A DNA stretch of 64,000 nucleotides from an uncultured Tropicimonas sp. (GTDB taxonomy: Bacteria; Pseudomonadota; Alphaproteobacteria; Rhodobacterales; Rhodobacteraceae). The translations under genes and the position numbers were made by a program. Of this stretch, positions 26,144 to 34,236 are shown one piece after another. The DNA is taken from assembly GCA_947495685.1 (NCBI GenBank), contig CANLZY010000013.1, forward strand, positions 86,663 to 150,662, given 5' to 3'. The notes beneath the pieces were generated by a model. The model was not told the origin of the DNA. It ran no database searches and worked only from the letters and a program-made list of their open reading frames with translations. Positions within the stretch are counted from its first letter, which is position 1, and every line of letters begins with the position of its first letter.

Positions 26144-26704
26144 TCAGGACACGAAAACCCGCGTTCCGATGGGAACCTGGGAGTACAGCACCTTGACGTG
26201 TTCGTTCTGGAGGCGGATGCAGCCCGACGAAAATGATCGGCCGATCGTCCAGGGCTGTGGTGTGCCATGGATGCGGTAAAGCGTGTCGCGATTGCCCTGG
26301 TAGAGATACAGGGCCCTTGCACCCAGCGGATTCTTCTCGTGTCCGCCCGGAAGCCCGCCAGACCACTTTGCATAGACCTGCGGCTCTGCGCGGATCATGC
26401 TGGCGGTCGGGGTCCAGCTTGGCCATTCGGCCTTGCGGGCAACGCGGGCTGTGCCCTTGAAATTCCGGCCCTCGGCGCCGGCGGCGATGCCATAGCGCAT
26501 GGCCTTGCCGTTCCCGAGAGTCCAGTAGAGGTAGTGGTCTTCCAGCCGGACATGGATCTGCCCCGCCGGAAGCGACGAGGTGACTGAGACCTGCTGGGGC
26601 ATGAGCCTCGCCGGGATTTTGGGTTTCTTCGCGGTCTTCGCCAGCGCCGGAATCGGCAGACTGGCGGCGCTGGCGGCAAGGAGGAACGCGCGGCGGCTGA
26701 TCAT
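26144..26704 (-). CDS. L,D-transpeptidase (YkuD domain)
   Basis: 186 aa periplasmic enzyme making 3-3 peptidoglycan cross-links or attaching proteins to peptidoglycan. The N-terminal MISRRAFLLAASAASLP resembles a Tat-type signal with a twin arginine. The YkuD domain begins near residue 48 (IHVRLEDHYLYW), and the active site is IHGTPQPWTIGRSFSSGCIRL with His146 and Cys162. The gene is divergent from the acyl-CoA synthetase operon; 276 bases separate the two starts. Confidence 0.92.
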   Translation of the reverse strand: MISRRAFLLAASAASLPIPALAKTAKKPKIPARLMPQQVSVTSSLPAGQIHVRLEDHYLYWTLGNGKAMRYGIAAGAEGRNFKGTARVARKAEWPSWTPTASMIRAEPQVYAKWSGGLPGGHEKNPLGARALYLYQGNRDTLYRIHGTPQPWTIGRSFSSGCIRLQNEHVKVLYSQVPIGTRVFVS

Positions 26705-26870
26705 TGAGACGGCTCCGAAGCTGTTCTGGACTATTGGTTCACCCTACAGGATCCGGGCCTCCAAATGTAGGGGGAGCCTGTTTTTCATGGCGATCGCGGG
26801 CGAAGTGTTGCCGTGGATCAATATTTTCGATCCTCGGAATGCATGCGTCCGACCGGTGTTGCACGGATTA

Positions 26871-26925
26871 TTTGAACGTTTGTTCAAAAAATATTTGACG
26901 ACTCCCCGGATGCTGGATCTATAGT
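26871..26925 (+). promoter_or_regulatory. operator palindrome and sigma70-like promoter of the liv/acyl-CoA ligase operon
   Basis: An 18-bp palindrome, TTTGAACGTTTGTTCAAA (26871-26888), is followed by TTGACG (26895-26900) and TATAGT (26920-26925). The spacer is 19 bases, longer than ideal. The palindrome has the size and symmetry of a TetR/FadR-type operator, and its position just before the -35 box suits repression or activation. No matching regulator gene is in the window. Confidence 0.6.
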
Positions 26926-26980
26926 GAGTCCAAGCCGAAAAGGCTGCGGTGTCGAAATGGCACCAAAGGGAGGATATCTG

Positions 26981-28954
26981 TTGAACGTGACCGCAACGCC
27001 CACGGGTGATCTGTGTTCGGTACCCGCCCTTCTGCGGCGAAATGCGCGGGAGTTCGGGGACCGGTCCGCATATCGCGAAAAGGAATACGGGATCTGGCAA
27101 AGCTGGACCTGGTCGGAGGCGCTTCAGGAGGTGGAGTGGCTCGCCTTTGGGTTGCTGGCGCTCGGGATCGAGCGTGGAGACCATGTTGCCGTCATTGGCC
27201 GAAACCGCCCCGATCTCTACTGGTCGATGATCGCCGCGCAGATGTGCGGCGCGGTTCCGGTGCCGCTCTACCAGGACGCGGTCGCCGAGGAGATGGCCTA
27301 TGTTCTGGAGCATTGCGGCGCGCGGTTCGTGGTTTGCGGAGACCAGGAGCAGGTCGACAAGGTGATCGACGTGCAGGAGCGTCTGCACCAGATCGAGCAC
27401 GTTCTGTACCATGACAAGCGTGGCATGCGGAAATACGACCACGAGCACCTGAACTGGCTGCGTGACATCCGCGACGAGGGCAAGGCGTCTCACTATCGCC
27501 ATGAGCACGAGCTGGAAAAGCGCGAGGCGGAGCTGACCTACGACAGCACCTGCGTGATGCTCTACACCTCCGGCACGACGGGCAAGCCCAAGGGGGTGGT
27601 GCTGTCGAACCGGAACATCATCGAAACCTCGAAGAATTCCAGCGAGTTCGACCACCTGCGCGCCGATGACGAGATCCTCGCCTATCTGCCGATGGCCTGG
27701 GTGGGGGACTTCATCTTTTCGATGGGGCAGGCGCTGTGGAACGGGTTCTGCGTGAATTGCCCTGAGAGCGCCGAGACGATGATGACCGATCTCAAGGAGA
27801 TCGCGCCGTCCTACTACTTTGCGCCGCCGCGGGTCTTCGAGACCCAGCTGACCCAGGTGATGATCCGGATGGAGGACGCCAGTCCGCTCAAGCGTCGGCT
27901 GTTCCGGCACTACATGGGGTTGGCCAAGCGGGTCGGTCCGAAGATCCTGGACGGCAAGCCCGTCGGCACGCTTGACCGGCTGCGTTATGCCGTCGGCGAA
28001 GCCATTGTCTACGGCCCGTTGAAGAACACGTTGGGATTCTCCAAGGTGCGGGTCGGCTACACTGCTGGCGAGGCGATCGGGCCGGAGATCTTCGAGTTCT
28101 ACCGGTCGCTGGGGATCAACCTGAAGCAGCTTTATGGTCAGACAGAAGCGTCCGTTTTTATCGCCCAGCAGCCAGACAACGAAGTGCGGGCCGATACGGT
28201 CGGGGTGAAATCGCCGGGCGTCGAGATCCGGATCGCCGACAATGGCGAGATCTTCTATCGCTCGCCGGGAACGTTCATCGAATACTACAAGAACCCGGAG
28301 AGCACCGCCTCGACCAAGGATGCCGAAGGTTGGGTGGCCACGGGCGATGCGGGGTTCTTTGAGGAGGGCTCTGGACACCTTCGGATCATCGACCGGGCCA
28401 AGGACGTCGGCAAGATGGCGGATGGCCATATGTTTGCGCCCAAGTATGTTGAAAACAAGCTGAAATTCTATCCCGATGTCCTTGAGGCCGTGGTCCTGGG
28501 GAACGGGCGCGACTTTTGCACGGCGTTCATCAACATCGATCTGACGGCGGTCGGAAACTGGGCGGAACGGAACAACATCGCCTATGCTTCGTACCAGGAA
28601 TTGGCGAGCCATCCCAAGGTGTTGGAGACGATCCGCGCCCATGTGGAAGAGGTGAACATCTCGGTGGCGCAGGACGACATGCTGTCGGCCTGTCAGATCC
28701 AAAGGTTCCTTGTCCTGCACAAGGAGTTGGACGCGGATGACGGCGAGATGACCCGGACCCGAAAGGTGCGCCGGCGGATCATCGAGGAGAAATACGCCGA
28801 CCTGATCGGGGCGCTCTATGATGGATCCGACAGCATCTATACCGAGACCGAGGTGACCTATGAGGATGGCCGCAAGGGCAGCATTTCGGCGACATTGCAA
28901 TTGATCGATGCGGCAACGGTAGTTGCGAAATATCAACAGGTTGCAGCCGAATGA
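26981..28954 (+). CDS. AMP-forming long-chain-type acyl-CoA synthetase
   Basis: 657 aa ANL-superfamily ligase. Motif A8 is MLYTSGTTGKPKG (about residues 193-203); others are YLPMAWVGD, LKQLYGQTEAS, the ATP motif GWVATGDAGFF and IIDRAKDVGKMADG. It activates a carboxylic acid to its CoA thioester. The chosen start is the TTG at 26981, because GGGAGG (26968-26973) precedes it at normal distance and the protein then begins with MNVTATPTGD; an upstream ATG at 26957 is less well placed. It leads the operon that also encodes a branched-chain-type ABC importer, so it probably activates the imported acid (aromatic, branched or fatty). This coupling is inferred from context. Confidence 0.88.
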   Translation: MNVTATPTGDLCSVPALLRRNAREFGDRSAYREKEYGIWQSWTWSEALQEVEWLAFGLLALGIERGDHVAVIGRNRPDLYWSMIAAQMCGAVPVPLYQDAVAEEMAYVLEHCGARFVVCGDQEQVDKVIDVQERLHQIEHVLYHDKRGMRKYDHEHLNWLRDIRDEGKASHYRHEHELEKREAELTYDSTCVMLYTSGTTGKPKGVVLSNRNIIETSKNSSEFDHLRADDEILAYLPMAWVGDFIFSMGQALWNGFCVNCPESAETMMTDLKEIAPSYYFAPPRVFETQLTQVMIRMEDASPLKRRLFRHYMGLAKRVGPKILDGKPVGTLDRLRYAVGEAIVYGPLKNTLGFSKVRVGYTAGEAIGPEIFEFYRSLGINLKQLYGQTEASVFIAQQPDNEVRADTVGVKSPGVEIRIADNGEIFYRSPGTFIEYYKNPESTASTKDAEGWVATGDAGFFEEGSGHLRIIDRAKDVGKMADGHMFAPKYVENKLKFYPDVLEAVVLGNGRDFCTAFINIDLTAVGNWAERNNIAYASYQELASHPKVLETIRAHVEEVNISVAQDDMLSACQIQRFLVLHKELDADDGEMTRTRKVRRRIIEEKYADLIGALYDGSDSIYTETEVTYEDGRKGSISATLQLIDAATVVAKYQQVAAE

Positions 28955-29052
28955 GTGGTCTGGAACGGACATCGCGGGCGATGCGGGGGCTGGGTCTCCT
29001 GGCCAGCAGGAAACAGGCGCGGGCCGCCGCAGGATGTGGGGGTGACGCATGA
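28951..29052 (+). CDS. tiny ORF bridging the acyl-CoA synthetase and livG
   Basis: 33 codons. Its ATG overlaps the ligase stop (ATGA at 28951) and its TGA overlaps the livG start (ATGA at 29049), so ribosomes could pass through all three frames. The peptide is basic (MSGLERTSRAMRGLGLL start) and matches no family. It may serve only as a translational bridge. Confidence 0.4.
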   Translation: MSGLERTSRAMRGLGLLASRKQARAAAGCGGDA

Positions 29053-29867
29053 GCGTTCCGGCAGGACCGTATCTGACAGAGGACGGTCGCCAGATTGGCG
29101 ATGTCCTGATGGAGATGAAGAACATCACGCTGAAGTTTGGCGGCGTCGTGGCGATCAAGGATATCTCCTTTGATATTCGAGAGGGCGAGATCCGGGCGAT
29201 CATCGGGCCGAATGGCGCGGGGAAGTCCTCGATGCTCAATGTTATCAGTGGGTTCTATCATCCGCAGGAAGGCGAGGTCTGGTACAAGGGCAGCGTCAGG
29301 CCGGCAATGAAGCCATTCGAAGTGGCGCGACAGGGTGTGGGGCGGACGTTCCAGAACATCGCGTTGTTCGAGGGGATGACGGTTCTGGACAACGTCATGA
29401 CCGGCCGGCTGACGCATATGCATGCCTCGGTCTGGGATCAGGCGATCTGGTGGGGAAAGGCCGAGCGGGAAGAGGTGTTCAACCGCGATCAGGTCGAGAA
29501 AGTCATTGATTTCCTTGAGATTCAGGCGATCCGCAAGACTCCGGTGGGGCGGTTGCCGTACGGCCTGAAGAAGCGAGTGGAACTGGCGCGGGCGCTGGCC
29601 GCCGAGCCAAGCCTGCTGCTGCTGGACGAGCCGATGGCCGGGATGAACGTCGAGGAGAAAGAGGACATGAGTCGCTTTATCCTTGATGTGAATGACGAAT
29701 TTGGCACCACCATCGCGTTGATCGAACACGATATGGGCGTGGTGATGGACCTGTCGGACCGGGTTGTCGTGATGGATTACGGCAAGAAGATCGGCGACGG
29801 CACACCCGACGAGGTGCGCAACGACCAAGCCGTCATCGACGCCTATCTGGGGGTGCCACATGAGTGA
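29049..29867 (+). CDS. livG: ABC transporter ATP-binding protein, LivG type
   Basis: 272 aa ATPase subunit of a branched-chain-amino-acid-type (HAAT) importer. Walker A is GPNGAGKS, the Q-loop VGRTFQNIALF, Walker B LLLLDEPMAGMN and the H-loop ALIEHDMGVV. The ABC signature is degenerate (RLPYGLKKRVELAR instead of LSGGQ/LSYGQ), as is common in ligase-linked LivG proteins. It works with the two permeases, LivF and the binding protein of the same operon. The first 20 residues before LMEMKNITLKFGG form a short non-conserved extension. Confidence 0.93.
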   Translation: MSVPAGPYLTEDGRQIGDVLMEMKNITLKFGGVVAIKDISFDIREGEIRAIIGPNGAGKSSMLNVISGFYHPQEGEVWYKGSVRPAMKPFEVARQGVGRTFQNIALFEGMTVLDNVMTGRLTHMHASVWDQAIWWGKAEREEVFNRDQVEKVIDFLEIQAIRKTPVGRLPYGLKKRVELARALAAEPSLLLLDEPMAGMNVEEKEDMSRFILDVNDEFGTTIALIEHDMGVVMDLSDRVVVMDYGKKIGDGTPDEVRNDQAVIDAYLGVPHE

Positions 29868-30057
29868 TCTTTCGATCAATTCGGTAGAAATGGTTGGTCA
29901 AAACGGCCGAAAAACGGGTCGTTCTGGTCCTTTGACGGGCCTGCGGGACGTCGGGACGGGTGGATCGGGCAAGACTCCGGTCGTTTTGGTCGGATCGACC
30001 AATGAAATCGACCGGAACGTGGACGAAACCAAGCGGAGGGCGCCGTGGAACTGCTGA
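29860..30057 (+). CDS. small ORF between livG and livH, possibly a translational bridge
   Basis: 65 aa. The ATG overlaps the livG stop (ATGA, 29860) and the stop lies 12 bases inside livH. The sequence is Gly/Thr/Val-rich (TGLRDVGTGGSGKTPVVLVG) and matches no known family. Without it there would be a 177-base untranslated gap inside the operon. It may be a real small protein or a leader that keeps ribosomes on the message. Confidence 0.4.
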   Translation: MSDLSINSVEMVGQNGRKTGRSGPLTGLRDVGTGGSGKTPVVLVGSTNEIDRNVDETKRRAPWNC

Positions 30058-31004
30058 ACAAGATTTTCATCGCGCCGTTTGTCGATATGGTCGCGGCGCC
30101 GGACTTCCTGATGCAGGTGCTGTGGGAAGGCCTTGTGTCGGGCGTGCTCTATTCGCTGATCGCGCTGGGCTTCGTGCTGATCTATCGCTCCAGCCGGATC
30201 TTCAACTTTGCGCAGGGCATCATGGTGGTGTTTGCCGCGCTGACGTTGGTGGGCTTGCACGAGATGGGTGTGCCGGCCTGGCTCTCGGTGTTTCTGACGC
30301 TGGCGGTGATGTTCGGGTTGGCGGTGTCGGTCGAGCGGATCGTGCTGCGCCCGCTGGTCGGACAACCGGATATCATCCTGTTCATGGCGACCATCGGGAT
30401 CACGCTGTTCCTGATCGGGCTGGGCGAGATCATCTTTGGCGGCGAGAACAAGCAGATGATCACCAAGGAGCTGGGCATTCCGACCGGCAGCACGGATTTC
30501 GACATCCTGGGTGGCTACGTCAGCTTTCAGCATATCGACATCACGGCGGTGGCGGTTGCGGGCCTGTTGGTGACATCGCTGCTGCTGTTCCTGAACAAGA
30601 CCCGCATGGGCCGGGCGATCCGGGCGCTGGGGGATGACCACCAGGCGGCGCTGTCGGTGGGGATCAGCCTGCAGACGATCTGGATCCTGGTCTGGTTCAT
30701 CGCCGGGATCATCGCGCTGGTGACGGGTATTGCCTGGGGTTCGCGCGCCGGTGTGTCGTTCGCGCTGGAGGTGATCGCCTACAAGGCGCTGCCGGTTCTG
30801 ATGCTGGGCGGGCTTGAATCCATTCAGGGCGCGATCATCGGCGGGTTGATGATCGGGATGCTGGAGAAGATGTTCGAGATCTACTGGGGCCAGCCGATCC
30901 TGGGAGGCAACACCGAAAGCTGGTTTGCCTATATGCTGGCGCTGGTGGTGCTGCTGTTCCGTCCGCAGGGGCTGTTCGGCGAGAAGATCATCGAGAGAGT
31001 CTGA
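30045..31004 (+). CDS. livH: branched-chain-type ABC permease, LivH type
   Basis: 319 aa inner-membrane permease with about eight hydrophobic segments. Family features are ALIALGFVLIYRSSRIFNFAQG near the N-terminus and the EAA-like loop AIRALGDDHQAALSVGI. The start is a GTG at 30045 with GGAGG-type RBS (cggaggg, 30035-30041) upstream. The C-terminal RPQGLFGEKIIERV is typical. It pairs with the LivM-type permease encoded four genes further on, counting two accessory genes in between. Confidence 0.93.
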   Translation: MELLNKIFIAPFVDMVAAPDFLMQVLWEGLVSGVLYSLIALGFVLIYRSSRIFNFAQGIMVVFAALTLVGLHEMGVPAWLSVFLTLAVMFGLAVSVERIVLRPLVGQPDIILFMATIGITLFLIGLGEIIFGGENKQMITKELGIPTGSTDFDILGGYVSFQHIDITAVAVAGLLVTSLLLFLNKTRMGRAIRALGDDHQAALSVGISLQTIWILVWFIAGIIALVTGIAWGSRAGVSFALEVIAYKALPVLMLGGLESIQGAIIGGLMIGMLEKMFEIYWGQPILGGNTESWFAYMLALVVLLFRPQGLFGEKIIERV

Positions 31005-31006
31005 GC

Positions 31007-31387
31007 ATGGCGCACCAGAGCCGGCTGGCCGGTATCAGCATCGATTGCGACACCGGGAACCTCGACAGGGCAGCCGATTTCTGGCGGGCGGCGTTTGGCG
31101 ACACGAAGCGCCGCAAGACCCAGGGCGACGACAAGTACGTGGTTCTGGACCGGCAGCGCGGGTTGAACGTGGAGGTTCAGCGGGTCGACCACCCCAGCCG
31201 GGTGCATATCGACATCGAGACGGATGACATCGAGGCCGAGGCAACCCGGCTGGAGGCGCTCGGGGCGCGGCGGGTGGAAAAGATCGAGACCTGGCTTGTG
31301 ATGGAGGCGCCGACCGGACACCGGTTTTGCCTGATCCGCGGCAAGGGCAGGAAATTCAAGGCAAAGGCACGGGTCTGGCAGGGGTGA
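31007..31387 (+). CDS. VOC-superfamily (glyoxalase-like) protein
   Basis: 126 aa, one vicinal-oxygen-chelate module: AGISIDCDTGNLDRAADFWRAAFG, VHIDIETDDIEAEATRLEALGA and APTGHRFCLIRG. Such proteins often bind a metal and a small acyl or aromatic ligand. Position inside the liv operon, two bases after livH, hints that it acts on the transported compound or its CoA ester, but the reaction is unknown. Confidence 0.8.
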   Translation: MAHQSRLAGISIDCDTGNLDRAADFWRAAFGDTKRRKTQGDDKYVVLDRQRGLNVEVQRVDHPSRVHIDIETDDIEAEATRLEALGARRVEKIETWLVMEAPTGHRFCLIRGKGRKFKAKARVWQG

Positions 31388-31430
31388 CGCACCAGTTTGC
31401 GCACCGGTTCCGGGACGAGAGGACAACGAT

Positions 31431-31682
31431 GTGGCCAAGATAATTGCAATTCTGAACGTGGTGGCCTGGTCCGGTTTCTGGGCATTTGGCTATCTGGCAC
31501 TGAGTGCCGACAGCAAGGACACGGGCAGCGTGATGACCGCGCTGATCCTGGCTGTGGCCGGGGCCGGGGCGGGCATCTGGGCCTATCTGTGGCTGGTGCG
31601 CCACAACGAGTCGACCGGATATGCCCGGAAGCCGAACCGAGCGGTGCCCGAGCAGCACCGCCAGACCGAGGAAAACGTCTGA
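31431..31682 (+). CDS. small membrane protein of the liv operon
   Basis: 83 aa with two hydrophobic helices (IIAILNVVAWSGFWAFGYLAL and VMTALILAVAGAGAGIWAYLWL) and a basic hydrophilic C-terminus. The start is a GTG at 31431 after a gagagg-like RBS. It overlaps the livM-type gene by one base (TGATG). No function is known; its fixed place before the LivM permease suggests an accessory to that transporter. Confidence 0.75.
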   Translation: MAKIIAILNVVAWSGFWAFGYLALSADSKDTGSVMTALILAVAGAGAGIWAYLWLVRHNESTGYARKPNRAVPEQHRQTEENV

Positions 31683-32758
31683 TGCTGTATCGTACCGCCG
31701 GACAATTCAAGACCAGCTACCGGGCCGACCAGGCGCTGTTTCCGATCAAGCAGGATTCGTTCCTGCTGGGGATCATCCTGATCTGTGCCTGGGTGGTGTT
31801 TCCGCTGACGGCCAGCGAGTTCACCTTTCAGACGATCCTGACGCCGATCCTGATCTATTCGCTGGCGGCGCTGGGGCTGAACATCCTGACCGGGTTTGCC
31901 GGGCAGTTGAGCCTTGGCACCGGGGCGTTCATGGGGGTCGGGGCCTATGCCTGCTACAAGATGATCACGTTGATGCCGTGGATGAACCCGGTGATCGCGA
32001 TCCTGCTGTCGGGCGTGTTCAGCGCCGGGGTGGGCGTGGCGTTCGGCATCCCGAGCCTGCGGATCAAGGGGTTCTACCTGGCCATCGCGACGCTGGCGGC
32101 GCAGTTCTTCCTGGTCTGGCTGTTCGAGAAATGGTCGTGGCTGTACAACGACAACGCCTCGGGCGCGATCCAGGTGCCGAACCTGGACATGTTCGGGCTG
32201 TACGTGGCCGGGCCGCAGGCCAGTTCGATCACCCAGTATTACCTTGTGCTGATCATCGTCAGCCTGCTGACCTATGTCGCCATCAACCTGACGCGGGGCA
32301 ACCTGGGCCGGACCTGGAAGGCGACGCGGGACATGGACATCGCGGCCGAGCTGATCGGCATCAACCTGATGAAGTCCAAGCTGACGGCCTTCGCGGTGTC
32401 GTCCTATATCGTCGGTGTGTCCGGGGCGCTGTTCGTGTTCATGTGGCGGGGGGCGGCAGAGCCGAACCTGTTCGACATTCCGCTGAGCTTCCGGGTGCTG
32501 TTCATCGCCATCATCGGCGGGCTTGGCTCGATCATGGGCAACTATCTTGGCGCGATCCTGATCGTCGGTCTGCCGGTTGTGCTGAACACGGTGCCGGCGG
32601 CGCTGGGCATTCACATTGAATCGGCGCTGGTGGAGCATCTGAACATCATGATCATCGGTTCCCTGATCATCTTTTTCCTGATCATCGAACCGCATGGGTT
32701 GGCGCAGCTCTGGCGACTGATCCGCGAGAAACTGATTATCTGGCCCTTCCCGCATTGA
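31682..32758 (+). CDS. livM: branched-chain-type ABC permease, LivM type
   Basis: 358 aa. Several transmembrane helices, with the LivM signature region GLNILTGFAGQLSLGTGAFMGVGAY and the loop TRDMDIAAELIGINLMKSKL. The ATG at 31682 overlaps the stop of the small membrane protein (TGATG). It forms the heterodimeric channel with LivH. The C-terminus (EPHGLAQLWRLIREK) is followed by a GC-rich hairpin. Confidence 0.93.
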   Translation: MLYRTAGQFKTSYRADQALFPIKQDSFLLGIILICAWVVFPLTASEFTFQTILTPILIYSLAALGLNILTGFAGQLSLGTGAFMGVGAYACYKMITLMPWMNPVIAILLSGVFSAGVGVAFGIPSLRIKGFYLAIATLAAQFFLVWLFEKWSWLYNDNASGAIQVPNLDMFGLYVAGPQASSITQYYLVLIIVSLLTYVAINLTRGNLGRTWKATRDMDIAAELIGINLMKSKLTAFAVSSYIVGVSGALFVFMWRGAAEPNLFDIPLSFRVLFIAIIGGLGSIMGNYLGAILIVGLPVVLNTVPAALGIHIESALVEHLNIMIIGSLIIFFLIIEPHGLAQLWRLIREKLIIWPFPH

Positions 32759-32774
32759 GGGCCGCATCCGATCC

Positions 32775-32795
32775 GGGGCGGGTCCGTCCCGCCCC
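32775..32795 (+). terminator. intra-operon hairpin before the binding-protein gene
   Basis: GGGGCGGG (32775-32782) pairs with CCCGCCCC (32788-32795) around TCCGT, without a T run. Such structures often protect or attenuate transcripts so that the binding protein is made in excess. Confidence 0.5.
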
Positions 32796-32872
32796 GTGAC
32801 CCACCGAAAAACAACCGGGGAAAACCCCACCAACCGCAACCTGTCCAACATGTTCTATCTGGGAGGAAACAC

Positions 32873-34162
32873 ATGAAGACCTTTAACAAGCTGGCACTGG
32901 CCACCGCATTGAGCGTGGGCTTTGGCGCCTGCGCCATTGCCGAGGGCATTTATGCCCCGAACCTGACCTATCGCACCGGGCCGTTCGCCTCGACCGGGAT
33001 TCCGCTGATGGATGGTCAGAAGGACTACATGACCCTGCTGAACGAGCGCGATGGCGGCATTGGCGGTGTTCAGATCAATTTCGAGGAATGCGAGACCGGC
33101 TATTCCACCGAGAAGGGCGTGGAATGCTATGAGCGCACCAAGGCCGACGCGGTCGTGACGCAGCCGTGGTCCACCGGCATCACGCTGCAGGTTCTGCCCA
33201 AGACCAACACCGACATGATCCCGATCCTGGCGCCGGGCTATGGCTTCTCGCCGATGGCCAACGGCAAGGTGTTCAAGTGGGCGTTCAACCCGCCTGTCAG
33301 CTATTGGGACGGTGCGTCGATGATCGTCGACTTCATTGCCGACGGCGACAAGGGAAGCCTGAAGGGCAAGAAGATCGTCCTGCTGCACCTCGACCACCCG
33401 TTCGGCAAGGAGCCGATCCCGGTTCTGGAAGCGATGGCCGAAGCCTATGATTTCGAGCTGAAGCTGATCCCGGTCGGCCTGAAGGAAATGCAGAACCAGT
33501 CGGCACAGTGGTTGCAGATCCGTCGCGAGCGCCCGGACAACGTGATCATGTGGGGCTGGGGGGCGATGAACGCGTCTGCCATCGCCGAAGCCGTGAAGAC
33601 CAAGTACCCGATGGACCAGTTCATTGGTGTCTGGTGGGCCGGACATGACGCGGACCTCAAGCAGGTGGGCGAGGCCGGCACGGGCTACAAGTCGATCAGC
33701 TGGTCGGTGCCGCAGTCCGATGCGCCGATGATGGCCGATCTGAAGACGCACGTTCTGGATGCGGGCAAGTCGACCGCCGAAGACCCGGACAGCGTTTTCT
33801 ATCAGCGTGGTCTGGTCATGTCGATGTTCCTGGCCGAAGGCATTGCCGCGGCGCAGGCCGAGTTCGGCGTTGCCGAGATCAACCCGGAGCAGATGCGTTG
33901 GGGGCTTGAGAACCTGAACATCACCGACGAACGCCTGGCCGAGTTGGGCATGACCGGAATGGTGCCGCCGTTCTCGACCTCGTGCTCCAACCACACCGGG
34001 CACTCGGGTGCCTGGATGCTGGAATGGGACGGCGAGAAGTTTGCGCCGGTGTCGGACCTGTTGATGGCGGACGCAGCCTTCATCGAACCGCTGGAGATGG
34101 CCGAGTCGATGGCATACGCCGAGGCAAACGCGCCCTGGCCGATGAACGAGAGCTGTGAGTAA
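32873..34162 (+). CDS. ABC transporter periplasmic substrate-binding protein (HAAT type)
   Basis: 429 aa. Signal peptide (MKTFNKLALATALSVGFG, cleavage near AIA-EG). The mature protein has a type I periplasmic fold of the Leu/Ile/Val-binding family (NLTYRTGPFASTGIPLMDGQKDYM, GGIGGVQINFEECETGYSTEKGVECYE). It delivers the ligand to the LivHM permease. In this ligase-linked subgroup ligands are inferred to be organic acids rather than amino acids. The RBS ggaggaaac is strong (32862-32870). Flanking hairpins on both sides suggest separate mRNA stability. Confidence 0.9.
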   Translation: MKTFNKLALATALSVGFGACAIAEGIYAPNLTYRTGPFASTGIPLMDGQKDYMTLLNERDGGIGGVQINFEECETGYSTEKGVECYERTKADAVVTQPWSTGITLQVLPKTNTDMIPILAPGYGFSPMANGKVFKWAFNPPVSYWDGASMIVDFIADGDKGSLKGKKIVLLHLDHPFGKEPIPVLEAMAEAYDFELKLIPVGLKEMQNQSAQWLQIRRERPDNVIMWGWGAMNASAIAEAVKTKYPMDQFIGVWWAGHDADLKQVGEAGTGYKSISWSVPQSDAPMMADLKTHVLDAGKSTAEDPDSVFYQRGLVMSMFLAEGIAAAQAEFGVAEINPEQMRWGLENLNITDERLAELGMTGMVPPFSTSCSNHTGHSGAWMLEWDGEKFAPVSDLLMADAAFIEPLEMAESMAYAEANAPWPMNESCE

Positions 34163-34173
34163 GCTCTGACTCT

Positions 34174-34207
34174 CCGCCGGCGGCTCCCAAGTGTCGCCGG
34201 CGGGTTT
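34174..34207 (+). terminator. hairpin after the binding-protein gene
   Basis: CCGCCGGCG (34174-34182) pairs with CGCCGGCGG (34195-34203), followed by GTTTT. It is a likely partial terminator or 3' stabiliser inside the operon. Confidence 0.6.
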
Positions 34208-34236
34208 TGGGTACTTTTGCCAGGAAGAAGAATGTG

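Noticed and set aside
26744..29239. 831-codon open frame on the minus strand
   Set aside because: It lies antisense to the acyl-CoA synthetase and the start of livG, has the residue bias of a GC-rich shadow frame and no family features.
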